Origin: Streptococcus saliviloxodontae
Lineage (GTDB): Bacteria; Bacillota; Bacilli; Lactobacillales; Streptococcaceae
Assembly: GCF_016908655.1 (NCBI RefSeq)
Contig: NZ_JAFBEI010000004.1
Coordinates: forward strand, 1 to 64,000
Length of the DNA: 64,000 nt
Reading direction: 5' to 3'
Each line of letters starts with the position of its first letter. Position 1 is the first letter of the stretch. Positions 54,024 through 63,527 of the stretch are shown here, in pieces. The notes below the pieces were generated by a model. That model saw nothing but the letters and a program-made list of their open reading frames with translations. It was not told the origin of the DNA and did no database searches. The translations under genes were made by a program, and so were the position numbers.

Positions 54024-55733
54024 ATGCTTTTAAAAGTTCTGAAACCGTATAAGTGGTATGCTCTGGCATCATTTCTTTTGGTAGTGGGCTATGTATCGAG
54101 TATGCTTTTGCAACCTCGCTATCTGACCAATGTGCTTAGTGCTGTTCTGAACAATGATCAAGAACAGATTTATTCTATTGGAATCTTATTATTGATTATT
54201 GCAGGAATTGGTTTACTTTGTGGAGGAATTAATACGATCATTTCTGCTCATATCGCACAGAGTGTTTCAGCAGATATTCGTGAGGAGACCTTTAAGAAGA
54301 TACAAACCTTTTCTTATGCCAATGTTGAGGAATTTAACGCGGGTAACTTGGTTGTTCGTATGACGAACGATGTCAATCAAATTCAAAACTTAGTGATGAT
54401 GCTCTTTCAGGTTTTGTTGCGTCTGCCTCTATTGTTTATTGGTTCCTTTATTCTTGCAGTGCAAACTCTTCCAAGTTTATGGTGGGTTATTGTCGTGATG
54501 GTCATTCTAGTAGGTGTGGTTTCCTTTGGTGTGACAGGAACGATGTCAGCAAAATTTGGACCATTTCAAGCCTTTATGGATAAGTTAAATGGTATTGCGA
54601 AAGAGAATCTACGTGGCGTTCGTGTTGTGAAGTCTTTTGTTCAAGAGCGTCAGCAATATGCAAAGTTCCGTCAGACGTCAGACGAACTCTTTGAACTCAG
54701 TCTTTTTATCGGTAATGGTTTTGCTGTTTTGCAACCTATCTTGATGCTTGTTTCTTACATGGCAATTTTTGTATCAGTTTGGTTTGTGTCAACATTGATC
54801 AAAACAGATACTGATGCGGTGAGCTCGATCACATCATTTGTAACTTACTTAATGCAAATTATGTTTGCGCTTATTATGGTTAGCTTTATGGGAATGCAGG
54901 TCAGCCGCGCCTTAATCTCATTGAAACGTATTCAGGAAGTGCTAAATACAGATCCTGCTATGGCCTTTAAAACGACTGAAACTGAGGACTTAGAAGGAAC
55001 TTTGTCCTTTGAGCATGTGACCTTTACTTACCCTAACGATGATTCACCAATGCTAAAAGACATTACTTTTGAAGCTGCGGCTGGTCAAACAATCGGTGTA
55101 GTTGGTGCTACTGGTGCTGGTAAATCTACTTTGGCCCAGATGATTCCCCGCCTTTTTGACCCACAGGAGGGTTCTATTAAAATTGGTGGTAAAGATTTGC
55201 GTGACTTGAGTCAAGAAACTATGCGACAAACAGTCTCTATTGTTTTGCAAAAAGCTATTCTTTTCTCTGGTACAGTCGCAGATAATTTACGTCAAGGAAG
55301 AGCAGATGCGGATCAACTAACCTTGGAGCGTGCAGCAGGTATTGCACAGGCAGCTGAGTTTATTGAACGCATGGATGATACCTACCACAGCCATGTTGAA
55401 GAACGAGGCAATAACTTCTCTGGTGGTCAAAAGCAACGGATGTCAATCGCTCGTGGTGTCATCGGAAATCCTAAAATTTTGGTTTTAGATGACTCAACAT
55501 CAGCTCTTGATGCTAAGTCTGAGAAATTAGTTCAAGAGGCTCTTAACAATGAGCTTAAGGACACAACGACCATTATTATTGCGCAAAAGATTTCATCAGT
55601 GGTCAAAGCAGACAAGATTTTAGTTTTGGATGATGGTCGCTTGATTGGGCAAGGAACTCATAAAGAGTTGGTTCAAACAAATGATGTCTATCGTGAAATT
55701 TATGAAACTCAAAAAGGAAAGGAGTTAGAGTAG
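54024..55733 (+). CDS. ABC exporter, transmembrane/ATPase half-transporter A
   Basis: A 569-residue half exporter with six membrane helices (about 10-320) and a nucleotide-binding domain. Walker A is GATGAGKST (about residue 360), the signature is NFSGGQKQR and Walker B is ILVLDDSTSALD. The catalytic Glu after Walker B is replaced by Asp, the usual mark of the degenerate subunit in heterodimeric exporters. It pairs with the gene three bases downstream. Known pairs of this type export drugs or peptides. AGGAGGA precedes the start. Confidence 0.9.
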   Translation: MLLKVLKPYKWYALASFLLVVGYVSSMLLQPRYLTNVLSAVLNNDQEQIYSIGILLLIIAGIGLLCGGINTIISAHIAQSVSADIREETFKKIQTFSYANVEEFNAGNLVVRMTNDVNQIQNLVMMLFQVLLRLPLLFIGSFILAVQTLPSLWWVIVVMVILVGVVSFGVTGTMSAKFGPFQAFMDKLNGIAKENLRGVRVVKSFVQERQQYAKFRQTSDELFELSLFIGNGFAVLQPILMLVSYMAIFVSVWFVSTLIKTDTDAVSSITSFVTYLMQIMFALIMVSFMGMQVSRALISLKRIQEVLNTDPAMAFKTTETEDLEGTLSFEHVTFTYPNDDSPMLKDITFEAAAGQTIGVVGATGAGKSTLAQMIPRLFDPQEGSIKIGGKDLRDLSQETMRQTVSIVLQKAILFSGTVADNLRQGRADADQLTLERAAGIAQAAEFIERMDDTYHSHVEERGNNFSGGQKQRMSIARGVIGNPKILVLDDSTSALDAKSEKLVQEALNNELKDTTTIIIAQKISSVVKADKILVLDDGRLIGQGTHKELVQTNDVYREIYETQKGKELE

Positions 55734-55736
55734 AAG

Positions 55737-57500
55737 ATGAAGACACTTCGTTTTTTCTGGTTTTATTTTAAGAAGTATCGACTCTCTATGACGATTATTC
55801 TTACTTCTATCATCGTATCGACCTTGTTACAGGTTATCGCACCTGTCTTTATGGGGCAAGCGATAGCTAACTTGGCGACTGTAGCACAGGCATATGTTGC
55901 TGGTTCTAGCATCGACCTTTCTCTTTTCTGGGACATTATGATAAAGCTTTTTTGGGCTTATGTATTTACATCGGTCTCTATGGCGATTTACTCGATTCTA
56001 TTTGCTAGAATCGTAGCCCATTCGACGCACCGTATGCGTAAGGGGCTCTTTGGTAAATTGGGTCGTTTGTCGGTTGCCTTCTTTGACCGTCATCAAGATG
56101 GTGATATCCTGTCACGTTTTACCAGTGACTTGGACAATATCCAAAACTCTCTCAATCAGTCACTAGCTTCTGTGATTCAAAATGTCATTCTATATATTGG
56201 TCTAGTGATCGTAATGTTTGTTCAGGATGTGCGTTTGGCCTTGATTACAGTGGCGACGACGCCAATTGCTCTTCTGATTTTGATTGTCATCATTAAGACG
56301 GCTCGTAAGTACACTGATATTCAACAACAAGAAGTTGGTGCCCTAAATGCCTATATGGATGAGAAGATTTCTGGTCAGAAGGTTATTATCGTTCAGGGTT
56401 TACAAGAGGATGCTATTCAAGGTTTCATGGAAAGAAATGACCGTGTTCGCAAGGCAACCTTCCGTGGTCGCCTCTTCTCGGGTCTACTCTTCCCGATCAT
56501 GAATGGAATGAGCCTCATCAATACCGCCATTGTTATCTTTGCGGGGTCTGCTATTTTGCTCAATGACAAAACCATGACAACTGCTGCTGCACTTGGTTTG
56601 GTGGTTACCTTTGTTCAGTTTTCACAGCAATACTATCAGCCAATCATGCAGGTGGCCGCTAGCTGGGGTGAACTTCAACTTGCCTTTACGGGTGCAGAGC
56701 GTATTCAAGAAATGTTTGACGAAAAAGAAGAAGTTCGTCCAGAAAATGGTCCAAAATTTACAGAGCTTAAAGAAGGTGTGGAAATCAAAGACATCACTTT
56801 TGGTTATCTACCTGGTCAAAAGGTCCTTCAAAATGTTTCTATCTCAGCTCCAAAAGGAAAAATGGTTGCCGTTGTCGGTCCGACTGGGTCTGGTAAAACA
56901 ACTATCATGAATCTCATCAACCGTTTCTACGATGTTGATGGTGGTGCTATTGAGTTTGATGGGATTGATATTCGTGACTATGACCTAGATAGCCTGCGTG
57001 AGAATGTCGGTATCGTTCTTCAAGAGTCAGTTCTCTTCTCAGGGACGATTGCTGATAATATCCGATTTGGTAACGATAAGATTTCAGACGAGATGGTTGA
57101 AACAGCAGCGCGTGCTACTCATATTCATGACTTTATCATGACGCTACCTGAGGGATATGATACCTACGTTACAGATGATGAGAATGTCTTCTCAACTGGT
57201 CAAAAACAGTTGATTTCCATTGCTCGTACCTTGTTGACAGACCCACAAGTGCTTATCTTGGATGAAGCAACATCAAACGTGGATACTGTGACAGAGGCTA
57301 AAATTCAAAAAGCTATGGAAGCTATTGTGGCTGGACGTACCAGCTTTGTTATCGCTCACCGTTTGAAAACTATCTTGAACGCTGATGAAATCATCGTCTT
57401 GAAAGATGGCAAGGTTCTAGAGCAAGGAAACCATTTTGAATTGCTTGAACAAAATGGCTTCTATGCGGAACTTTACCATAACCAGTTTGTATTTGAATAA
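55737..57500 (+). CDS. ABC exporter, transmembrane/ATPase half-transporter B
   Basis: A 587-residue partner half exporter. Six membrane helices precede the ATPase domain with Walker [10 protein letters not shown] (about residue 382) and a complete Walker [12 protein letters not shown] including the catalytic Glu. Its signature loop is VFSTGQKQL, with Thr in place of the first Gly, a substitution typical for this half of heterodimers. Together with half A it forms one consensus and one degenerate ATP site. The substrate is unknown. Confidence 0.9.
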   Translation: MKTLRFFWFYFKKYRLSMTIILTSIIVSTLLQVIAPVFMGQAIANLATVAQAYVAGSSIDLSLFWDIMIKLFWAYVFTSVSMAIYSILFARIVAHSTHRMRKGLFGKLGRLSVAFFDRHQDGDILSRFTSDLDNIQNSLNQSLASVIQNVILYIGLVIVMFVQDVRLALITVATTPIALLILIVIIKTARKYTDIQQQEVGALNAYMDEKISGQKVIIVQGLQEDAIQGFMERNDRVRKATFRGRLFSGLLFPIMNGMSLINTAIVIFAGSAILLNDKTMTTAAALGLVVTFVQFSQQYYQPIMQVAASWGELQLAFTGAERIQEMFDEKEEVRPENGPKFTELKEGVEIKDITFGYLPGQKVLQNVSISAPKGKMVAVVGPTGSGKTTIMNLINRFYDVDGGAIEFDGIDIRDYDLDSLRENVGIVLQESVLFSGTIADNIRFGNDKISDEMVETAARATHIHDFIMTLPEGYDTYVTDDENVFSTGQKQLISIARTLLTDPQVLILDEATSNVDTVTEAKIQKAMEAIVAGRTSFVIAHRLKTILNADEIIVLKDGKVLEQGNHFELLEQNGFYAELYHNQFVFE

Positions 57501-57502
57501 GC

Positions 57503-57526
57503 AAAAAGCGCCAATGGCGCTTTTTT
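57503..57526. terminator. Bidirectional terminator between the ABC exporter and FNT genes
   Basis: AAAAAGCGCC (57503-57512) pairs with GGCGCTTTTTT (57516-57526). Its right edge overlaps the stop codon of the convergent channel gene. Confidence 0.85.
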
Positions 57527-58313
57527 AGTCAATGTGTTTTGTTTTAGTTTTGTTAAGCCATGCGTAAGCGATTCCGATGAAGAGACCGCCACCAATCCAG
57601 TTACCGAAAAAGACGACAATCCATTGGCGAAGGACATTGACAATATCTAAGCCTTTGATACCTTGAACATGACTGAACGCTGCAAGCATAAATGATGCAA
57701 AGTTGGCAACCAAGTGTTCATTGACAAGGAAGACAAACATAAAAATAGCTGAGATAACGAGTGGCACTTTAGCAGATTCTTCTTTGATGAGGATATAAGC
57801 CAAGATAGCAACGTTTACGAAGATATTGGCTGTAATCCCTTCGGTAAAGTTTTGCCAGTCTGTTTTAGCGAGTTTCGTCTGCACAGCATTGACTAAGAAG
57901 CTAGTATCAGATAGGTTTTGGTATGAGAAAGATTGGTTAAATAGCCATGCTAAGATAGTAGCACCGACGAAGTTAAAGAAAGTACAGTAGATTAGGATTG
58001 TAATAGCTTTCTTCCAAGTGATGTTTTTTTGGTAGGCTCCTGCTGTGAGGTACATCATGTTTGAAGTTGCTAGTTCGCCGTTAAAGAAGAGGACATAGGC
58101 TAAGCCAAAGGCAAAAATAAAAGCAAAAGCGTAACGAGCTAGGGCAGGTATTCCTGTAGAGATGACATCGGCACCGATAACACCGACGGCTGTGGACATG
58201 GTCAGGAAGGCTCCTGCAAACATTGAGCGAAGTGCATAGCGGGCAAGGCTTTCATCAAAGAGTGCTTCTTTTTTAGCACAAGCAGCAGCAATTTTTTCTT
58301 GAAATGGATTCAT
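57525..58313 (-). CDS. Formate/nitrite transporter family channel
   Basis: A 262-residue membrane channel with six helices of the FNT family (FocA/NirC). Helix-break motifs LFNGELATSNMMYL and VFFGNWIGGGLFIGIAY are present, and NEHLVANFASF lies near the pore histidine position. In a fermenting streptococcus it probably moves formate made by pyruvate-formate lyase. I start at 58313 (MNPFQEK) with GGAAAGGA upstream; the further ATG at 58361 is rejected. A cre site lies in front. Confidence 0.88.
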   Translation of the reverse strand: MNPFQEKIAAACAKKEALFDESLARYALRSMFAGAFLTMSTAVGVIGADVISTGIPALARYAFAFIFAFGLAYVLFFNGELATSNMMYLTAGAYQKNITWKKAITILIYCTFFNFVGATILAWLFNQSFSYQNLSDTSFLVNAVQTKLAKTDWQNFTEGITANIFVNVAILAYILIKEESAKVPLVISAIFMFVFLVNEHLVANFASFMLAAFSHVQGIKGLDIVNVLRQWIVVFFGNWIGGGLFIGIAYAWLNKTKTKHID

Positions 58314-58389
58314 GATTTTTCCTTTCTGTTGGTTAGCGAGATATTTCGTTAGACTTTTCACAAATTATTATAACAAAAAGTTTTTATTT

Positions 58390-58403
58390 TGAAAACGCTT
58401 TAA
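58390..58403. promoter_or_regulatory. cre site upstream of the formate/nitrite channel gene
   Basis: TGAAAACGCTTTAA matches the CcpA consensus with one mismatch. It lies about 80 bp upstream of the channel gene and 50 bp upstream of the DUF454 gene, so either or both may be under carbon catabolite control. Confidence 0.6.
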
Positions 58404-58414
58404 ATGAGAGTTTT

Positions 58415-58443
58415 TTGAGATTTTGATAGGAGCATGGTAGAAT
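58415..58443 (+). promoter_or_regulatory. Promoter giving a leaderless DUF454 mRNA
   Basis: TTGAGA (58415-58420) and TAGAAT (58438-58443) are 17 bp apart, with TGG forming an extended -10. The ATG at 58450 is seven bases after the -10 box. An AGGA at 58428-58431 is upstream of the expected start of the RNA. Confidence 0.6.
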
Positions 58444-58449
58444 AGGACT

Positions 58450-58815
58450 ATGAAGAAAATTTTTTTAATAACAGTTGGTTTTGTGAGTCTTTTCTTGGGG
58501 ATTATTGGAATTGTTGTCCCCCTTCTTCCGACGACTCCATTTTTACTTTTAGCAGGTTCCTGCTTTGCCAGTTCATCTCAAAAGTTTGATCGATGGCTAA
58601 AACAAACAAAGGTATATGACTTTTATGTGGGTGATTACCTTGAGACACGCTCTATCGCACGCTCTAAGAAGAAAAAAATCCTTCTTCAAGTCTATCTACT
58701 GATGGGGATATCTATTTTCTTTGCGCCTTTGTTGCCGATAAAAGTAATGTTAGCAGTGATGACCTTGTTCTTTTCTTTCGTTTTATTTTTCAAGGTTCCT
58801 GATAAAGAAGAATAA
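58450..58815 (+). CDS. DUF454 (YbaN) family membrane protein
   Basis: A 121-residue inner membrane protein with an N-terminal helix pair (ITVGFVSLFLGIIGIVVPLLPTTPFLLLAGSCFA) and two further helices near residues 80-115. The central SSQKFDRWLKQTKVYDFYV ... RSIARSKKKK is characteristic of DUF454. The function is unknown. It appears to be transcribed from the second base pair of its own promoter region as a leaderless message. Confidence 0.85.
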   Translation: MKKIFLITVGFVSLFLGIIGIVVPLLPTTPFLLLAGSCFASSSQKFDRWLKQTKVYDFYVGDYLETRSIARSKKKKILLQVYLLMGISIFFAPLLPIKVMLAVMTLFFSFVLFFKVPDKEE

Positions 58816-58868
58816 CTTTCGGATAATTAAGTATAGAAGAATTGTAAATGTATTAGGAGTGTGTAGTG

Positions 58869-59315
58869 ATGACAAAAATACGTGGATTTGAGTTGGTATC
58901 TGACTTTACCGACCAAGATTTATTGCCAAAACGTGAGACAGCTCATGCAGCTGGTTATGATTTGAAGGCAGCGGTGACAACTGAGCTGGCTCCTGGCGAG
59001 ATTAAGCTAGTGCCTACTGGTGTCAAGGCTTACATGCAGGCTAACGAAGTACTTTATCTTTTTGACCGCTCTTCAAACCCTCGTAAAAAGGGCTTGGTTT
59101 TGATTAACTCAGTGGGAGTGATTGATGGTGATTACTATGGTAATCCTAACAATGAGGGTCACATTTTTGCTCAAATGAAAAATATCACTGATGAGACTGT
59201 TATTGTTGAAGTCGGTGAGCGTATCGTTCAAGGAGTCTTCATGCCTTTCTTGTTGGTTGATGGAGATGAGGCAACTGGGACTCGCACAGGTGGATTTGGC
59301 TCAACTGGGAAGTAA
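58869..59315 (+). CDS. dut: dUTP diphosphatase
   Basis: A 148-residue trimeric-type dUTPase that splits dUTP to dUMP and pyrophosphate, keeping uracil out of DNA. AHAAGYDLKA, DRSSNPRKKGLVLINSVGVID, and the C-terminal RTGGFGSTGK loop are the standard motifs. I start at 58869 (MTKIRG) with TAGGAG upstream; a GTG three bases earlier is possible. It lies 48 bp before radA, the order dut-radA being usual in streptococci. Confidence 0.92.
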   Translation: MTKIRGFELVSDFTDQDLLPKRETAHAAGYDLKAAVTTELAPGEIKLVPTGVKAYMQANEVLYLFDRSSNPRKKGLVLINSVGVIDGDYYGNPNNEGHIFAQMKNITDETVIVEVGERIVQGVFMPFLLVDGDEATGTRTGGFGSTGK

Positions 59316-59328
59316 GAATAAACATGAA

Positions 59329-59354
59329 AGGACGCCGGGCTTATCTTGCTCGGC
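59329..59354 (+). other. Hairpin covering the radA translation start region
   Basis: GCCGGGC (near 59334-59340) pairs with GCTCGGC (near 59348-59354) with one G-U pair. It sits between the GAAAGGA at the end of the dut region and the radA ATG, which has no close Shine-Dalgarno. It may bring the two together or restrict ribosome access. Confidence 0.4.
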
Positions 59355-59363
59355 ATTTTAGAT

Positions 59364-60725
59364 ATGGCTAAGAAAAAATCAAATTTTGTTTGTCAGGAGT
59401 GTGGTTACAATTCTCCCAAATACCTAGGGCGCTGTCCTAACTGCTCGTCTTGGTCTTCCTTTGTGGAAGAAGTAGAAGTTCAGGAGGTCAAGAACGCTCG
59501 TGTCAGCTTGACGGGTGAAAAAAGTAAGCCGACCAAGCTCAAGGATGTGTCGTCGATCAACTATGCTCGTACTAAGACAGACATGGACGAGTTCAACCGT
59601 GTGCTTGGTGGAGGTGTTGTTCCTGGTAGTTTGGTTCTTATTGGTGGAGACCCAGGTATCGGAAAATCAACCCTTCTCTTACAGGTTTCAACTCAGCTAG
59701 CTGATAAGGGGACAGTTCTTTACGTTTCTGGGGAAGAATCGGCAGAGCAGATTAAGCTACGTAGCGAGCGCTTGGGTAATATTGACAATGAATTTTACCT
59801 CTATGCTGAAACCAATATGCAGAGCATTCGATCTGAGATTGAGAAAATTCAGCCTGATTTTCTGATTATTGACTCTATCCAGACCATCATGAGCCCAGAA
59901 GTCTCTAGCGTTCAGGGTTCTGTGTCGCAGGTTCGTGAAGTGACTGCTGAACTCATGCAGTTAGCTAAGACCAACAACATCGCAACCTTCATCGTTGGTC
60001 ATGTGACCAAAGAAGGAACATTGGCGGGTCCTCGTATGCTGGAACACATGGTAGATACGGTACTTTATTTCGAAGGTGAGCGTCATCATACCTTCCGTAT
60101 CTTACGTGCTGTTAAGAACCGTTTTGGTTCGACAAATGAAATCGGTATTTTTGAGATGCAATCAGGCGGTTTGGTCGAAGTTCTCAACCCCAGTCAGGTC
60201 TTTCTGGAGGAGCGTCTTGACGGTGCGACCGGCTCAGCTATTGTCGTCACGATGGAGGGGAGCCGTCCTATCTTGGCTGAGGTGCAGTCTCTTGTGACAC
60301 CGACGGTTTTTGGCAATGCTAAGCGCACCACAACAGGTCTAGACTTTAACCGAGCGAGTTTAATAATGGCTGTTTTGGAGAAACGTTGTGGACTGCTCTT
60401 GCAAAATCAAGATGCCTACCTCAAGTCGGCTGGTGGTGTCAAACTGGATGAGCCTGCTATTGATTTGGCTGTCGCGGTAGCTATTGCATCTAGCTATAAG
60501 GAAAAACCGACCAATCCTCAAGAAGCCTTTATCGGTGAGATTGGATTGACAGGAGAAATTCGTCGAGTCACTCGTATCGAACAACGCATCAACGAAGCAG
60601 CTAAGCTCGGATTCACTAAAATCTATGCTCCTAAGAATTCCTTGCAGGGGATTGATTTGCCAAAAGGGATTGAGGTTATTGGGGTAGCAACTGTCGGGGA
60701 AGTATTGAAGAAGGTTTTTGCTTAG
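59364..60725 (+). CDS. radA: DNA repair protein RadA
   Basis: A 453-residue RecA-related branch-migration helicase for recombination and transformation. The N-terminal zinc finger is [18 protein letters not shown], Walker A is [10 protein letters not shown], the RadA-specific KNRFGS is present, and the C-terminal Lon-like domain starts near residue 275. I start at 59364 ([10 protein letters not shown]); a TTG at 59346 is the only alternative. The gene after it (60743) is close enough to be co-transcribed. Confidence 0.94.
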   Translation: MAKKKSNFVCQECGYNSPKYLGRCPNCSSWSSFVEEVEVQEVKNARVSLTGEKSKPTKLKDVSSINYARTKTDMDEFNRVLGGGVVPGSLVLIGGDPGIGKSTLLLQVSTQLADKGTVLYVSGEESAEQIKLRSERLGNIDNEFYLYAETNMQSIRSEIEKIQPDFLIIDSIQTIMSPEVSSVQGSVSQVREVTAELMQLAKTNNIATFIVGHVTKEGTLAGPRMLEHMVDTVLYFEGERHHTFRILRAVKNRFGSTNEIGIFEMQSGGLVEVLNPSQVFLEERLDGATGSAIVVTMEGSRPILAEVQSLVTPTVFGNAKRTTTGLDFNRASLIMAVLEKRCGLLLQNQDAYLKSAGGVKLDEPAIDLAVAVAIASSYKEKPTNPQEAFIGEIGLTGEIRRVTRIEQRINEAAKLGFTKIYAPKNSLQGIDLPKGIEVIGVATVGEVLKKVFA

Positions 60726-60742
60726 TATAGAGGAGAATTAGT

Positions 60743-62890
60743 ATGCTTATTATCTATGATATGAACCAGCAGTCTGTTTTAAAAATAACTTTTCAAGAGT
60801 TATTAAAAGATTATACGTTTTTCAAGGGTGTTAGCTTTGTTGGTAGTTTTAAGATTATCGAAGAATTACTACTGCCGCAATTCCAGCAGATTGATCTTAT
60901 CTTGGGAATGGAAGATGGCAAAACAGGTCAACATTTGGAACAACTCTTTAGCGTGAATCGTCGAAGTCAGGAGTTACTTGAAGCTAGTCCAGAATTTTTA
61001 AATCGCTTAGAAAAGGGAAGTTTACAATTAAAATTTACAAAAGAAGCCCTTTTTCATAGTAAGTACTTCATTTTGGAAAACGATGCTGGAGACTATGCTA
61101 TTTTGAGTGGGTCTATGAACCTGACTCAAAAAGCCATGACTAGTAATCATGAGATGTTGTGGCTTTATCGTGGTAATAAGCATGAGCTGATGAGTTCTGA
61201 GACGATTTACGAGGATTTCGCAAAGATTTTTGAAAAACATTTTGAAGAAGATTCGGTTGATTATATTGACCGTAAACTGTTACCAGATTTGCATCAAAAG
61301 TCCAAGGAGGAAGTTGTTGCTCTCTTAACAGATCAGCTGTTTGAAGATATTGATACCAAGGTTAAACTAGATAGTCAAGACCTCTCTCAGATTGCAGGTG
61401 GTGTGTCTGAGATGACTTATCAAGTGGAACCAGAAGTTGTAGAGACCATTAAAACCATCTATACTCCGAAAGGTAATCGCAAGCGAACAGAGCGTCAGAC
61501 CATGGTTGATAAGGTCAAAACTTTAACTTATAAAATGGTGAAAACCAGTACTATTACTGAAAGTGAGCCACTTGCCTTTTCACACCCTCTCTGGCTTTAT
61601 GACCAAGATGATAATCAGCTGGTTCGAGATGGGCAAGCTTTACCACCACAAAATGCCAGTCGTGAGGACCTGTTGACTTTTATCCAAGTGGTTAAGTCTT
61701 ACAAGGAAAATAAGGTAACCGATGAAAGCCAGCAAATTTTTTCAGCCTTTCTCTATTTGATGACAGCGCCCTTGATTTGGAAGATTCGTCAGATTTATCA
61801 TGAGAGGGGTCAGAATCGAGACCAAGTTCCCATTACTCTTGCTCTTCTAGGTCAGGGGGCCAGTGGAAAAACCTTGACGATTCGTGATTACTTCAAGACT
61901 TTTATCGGAGATGATTCCCAATTGATTGGTTTTGAGACGCTCGGTTCATCTACGGCTCGGAATATCAATGCGCAACTGGCTTTTATCGACCAATACCTGA
62001 GGTCTGAGATTGTCTCTCCTTTGATTATTGATGAGGTCAGGGAGATTTTCTTCAGTGGTAAAGATGCAGTGCGTACGATCAAGTCTTGGTCTAATGACAT
62101 TTCAGGAGTCCACGGTGTTAATATCATTACCTCGAATACGGAAAATGTTTCTTTTAAACCTGAGATTAGAAAACGTGTCTACTACATTTCTATCACTGCT
62201 CGTTATAAAGAGGAGCAGGAGCAAGTTTATGATTTCCGTGACTTGCAAACGCGTTTGAATGACCACCTTTATCAAGAAGTTGTTTATCATTTGAATCACC
62301 GCTTGAATAATTTAACAGAGGAAGATTGTCAGCTACTTTTACGAGATTATCTTGCCTTGACCAAGGATATTGTCAAAGATATTTTGAAACGCCATGGTCT
62401 CTTGTTGGATTTACCTGATTATGTTTGGGAAACTTATGATTATGGTTTGGCAACCTTTAAGCGTGATTGGCAATTACTCTTGAGTGGTGACCGTTACATG
62501 AGTGTTAGCTTCAATCCTAACAACGATCAGGAATTCAATATTACCCAAAATCTCTTTGCTGGAAATAGTAAGTTTGAAGCTGCTAAGCAGAGAGATATGA
62601 CAGAGTACTACAATAAATTGCCTGCAGGTGTTGGTATTGAATTACTAAATAGTGGTATGATTTTGAATATTGATGCCTTTGACCGCTTTCTTGGAACGGA
62701 TGAAATCAGACGTCTCTATAATAAAACCCATCATATCAAGCAACAAGAACAGATGGATGATACACTAGCTATCATGAAAGAGCAGATGAGAGAGCAACAA
62801 GAGATGCAAAAGCAGTTGCTTGATTTACAACGTCAGCAATTGGAACAAAATCAAAAGAAAGGCTTTTTGAAGCGACTTTTCAATAAGTAA
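60743..62890 (+). CDS. PLD-family nuclease fused to a P-loop (SF3 helicase-like) ATPase
   Basis: A 715-residue protein I cannot assign to a named family. Residues 1-170 form a phospholipase D-like nuclease with one HxK motif (His105, Lys107 in FHSKYFILEND) and GSMN at 123-126. Residues 335-500 hold a P-loop ATPase: Walker A GQGASGKT (370-377), Walker B PLIIDE (Asp430, Glu431), the sensor IITSN (461-465) and likely Arg fingers in EIRKR (475-478). That order resembles superfamily 3 helicases and phage primases. The C-terminus is a Gln/Glu-rich coiled coil ending in basic GFLKRLFNK. GAGGAG supports the start. A DNA-targeting or defence role is plausible. Confidence 0.6.
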   Translation: MLIIYDMNQQSVLKITFQELLKDYTFFKGVSFVGSFKIIEELLLPQFQQIDLILGMEDGKTGQHLEQLFSVNRRSQELLEASPEFLNRLEKGSLQLKFTKEALFHSKYFILENDAGDYAILSGSMNLTQKAMTSNHEMLWLYRGNKHELMSSETIYEDFAKIFEKHFEEDSVDYIDRKLLPDLHQKSKEEVVALLTDQLFEDIDTKVKLDSQDLSQIAGGVSEMTYQVEPEVVETIKTIYTPKGNRKRTERQTMVDKVKTLTYKMVKTSTITESEPLAFSHPLWLYDQDDNQLVRDGQALPPQNASREDLLTFIQVVKSYKENKVTDESQQIFSAFLYLMTAPLIWKIRQIYHERGQNRDQVPITLALLGQGASGKTLTIRDYFKTFIGDDSQLIGFETLGSSTARNINAQLAFIDQYLRSEIVSPLIIDEVREIFFSGKDAVRTIKSWSNDISGVHGVNIITSNTENVSFKPEIRKRVYYISITARYKEEQEQVYDFRDLQTRLNDHLYQEVVYHLNHRLNNLTEEDCQLLLRDYLALTKDIVKDILKRHGLLLDLPDYVWETYDYGLATFKRDWQLLLSGDRYMSVSFNPNNDQEFNITQNLFAGNSKFEAAKQRDMTEYYNKLPAGVGIELLNSGMILNIDAFDRFLGTDEIRRLYNKTHHIKQQEQMDDTLAIMKEQMREQQEMQKQLLDLQRQQLEQNQKKGFLKRLFNK

Positions 62891-63022
62891 GCTACCAAAG
62901 CACGACACTTCAATAAAGACAAGCCTTGTATAAAATGGTAAGATAGTGATAGAACATAACTGAAAGTTTTTACTATTCTGACAATTTTTATTGCAGAGGA
63001 CCTTTTTAGGGGAGGAGTCACT

Positions 63023-63517
63023 ATGTCTTACTTTGAGAATTTTATGAAGGCCAACAAAGCCTACGTTGACTTGCATGGAACGCAGCATCTACCTTTGAAA
63101 CCAAAGACCAAGGTGGCTATTTTGACCTGCATGGATTCACGTTTGCACGTTGCCCCAGCTCTTGGTTTAGCCCTTGGGGATGCCCATATCCTGCGTAATG
63201 CTGGTGGTCGTGCTACAGAAGATATGATTCGCTCGCTGGTTATTTCTCAGCAGCAGATGGGGACCAGAGAAATTGTTGTTCTTCACCATACAGATTGTGG
63301 GGCTCAGACCTTTACAAATGATGCTTTTGCTGAACATATTCACCGTGAATTGGGGGTGGATGTGACTGGCCAGGACTTTCTTCCTTTTACAGATATCGAA
63401 GAAAGTGTGCGTGAGGACATGGCTATTTTGAAAGCTTCTCCACTGATTCCAGATGATGTCGAGATTAACGGTGGCTACTATGATGTTGCCACAGGACGCA
63501 TTACCCAAGTGAAATAG
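63023..63517 (+). CDS. Beta-class carbonic anhydrase
   Basis: A 164-residue zinc enzyme hydrating CO2 to bicarbonate. Zinc ligands are the Cys in LTCMDSRL and the His and Cys in LHHTDCG; Asp and Arg of the first motif form the catalytic dyad. RNAGGRATEDMIRSL is typical of the short Firmicutes/mycobacterial type. GGGGAGGAG precedes the start. It supplies bicarbonate for carboxylations when CO2 is low. It lies after the PLD-ATPase gene. Confidence 0.93.
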   Translation: MSYFENFMKANKAYVDLHGTQHLPLKPKTKVAILTCMDSRLHVAPALGLALGDAHILRNAGGRATEDMIRSLVISQQQMGTREIVVLHHTDCGAQTFTNDAFAEHIHRELGVDVTGQDFLPFTDIEESVREDMAILKASPLIPDDVEINGGYYDVATGRITQVK

Positions 63518-63527
63518 GAGGAATCTC

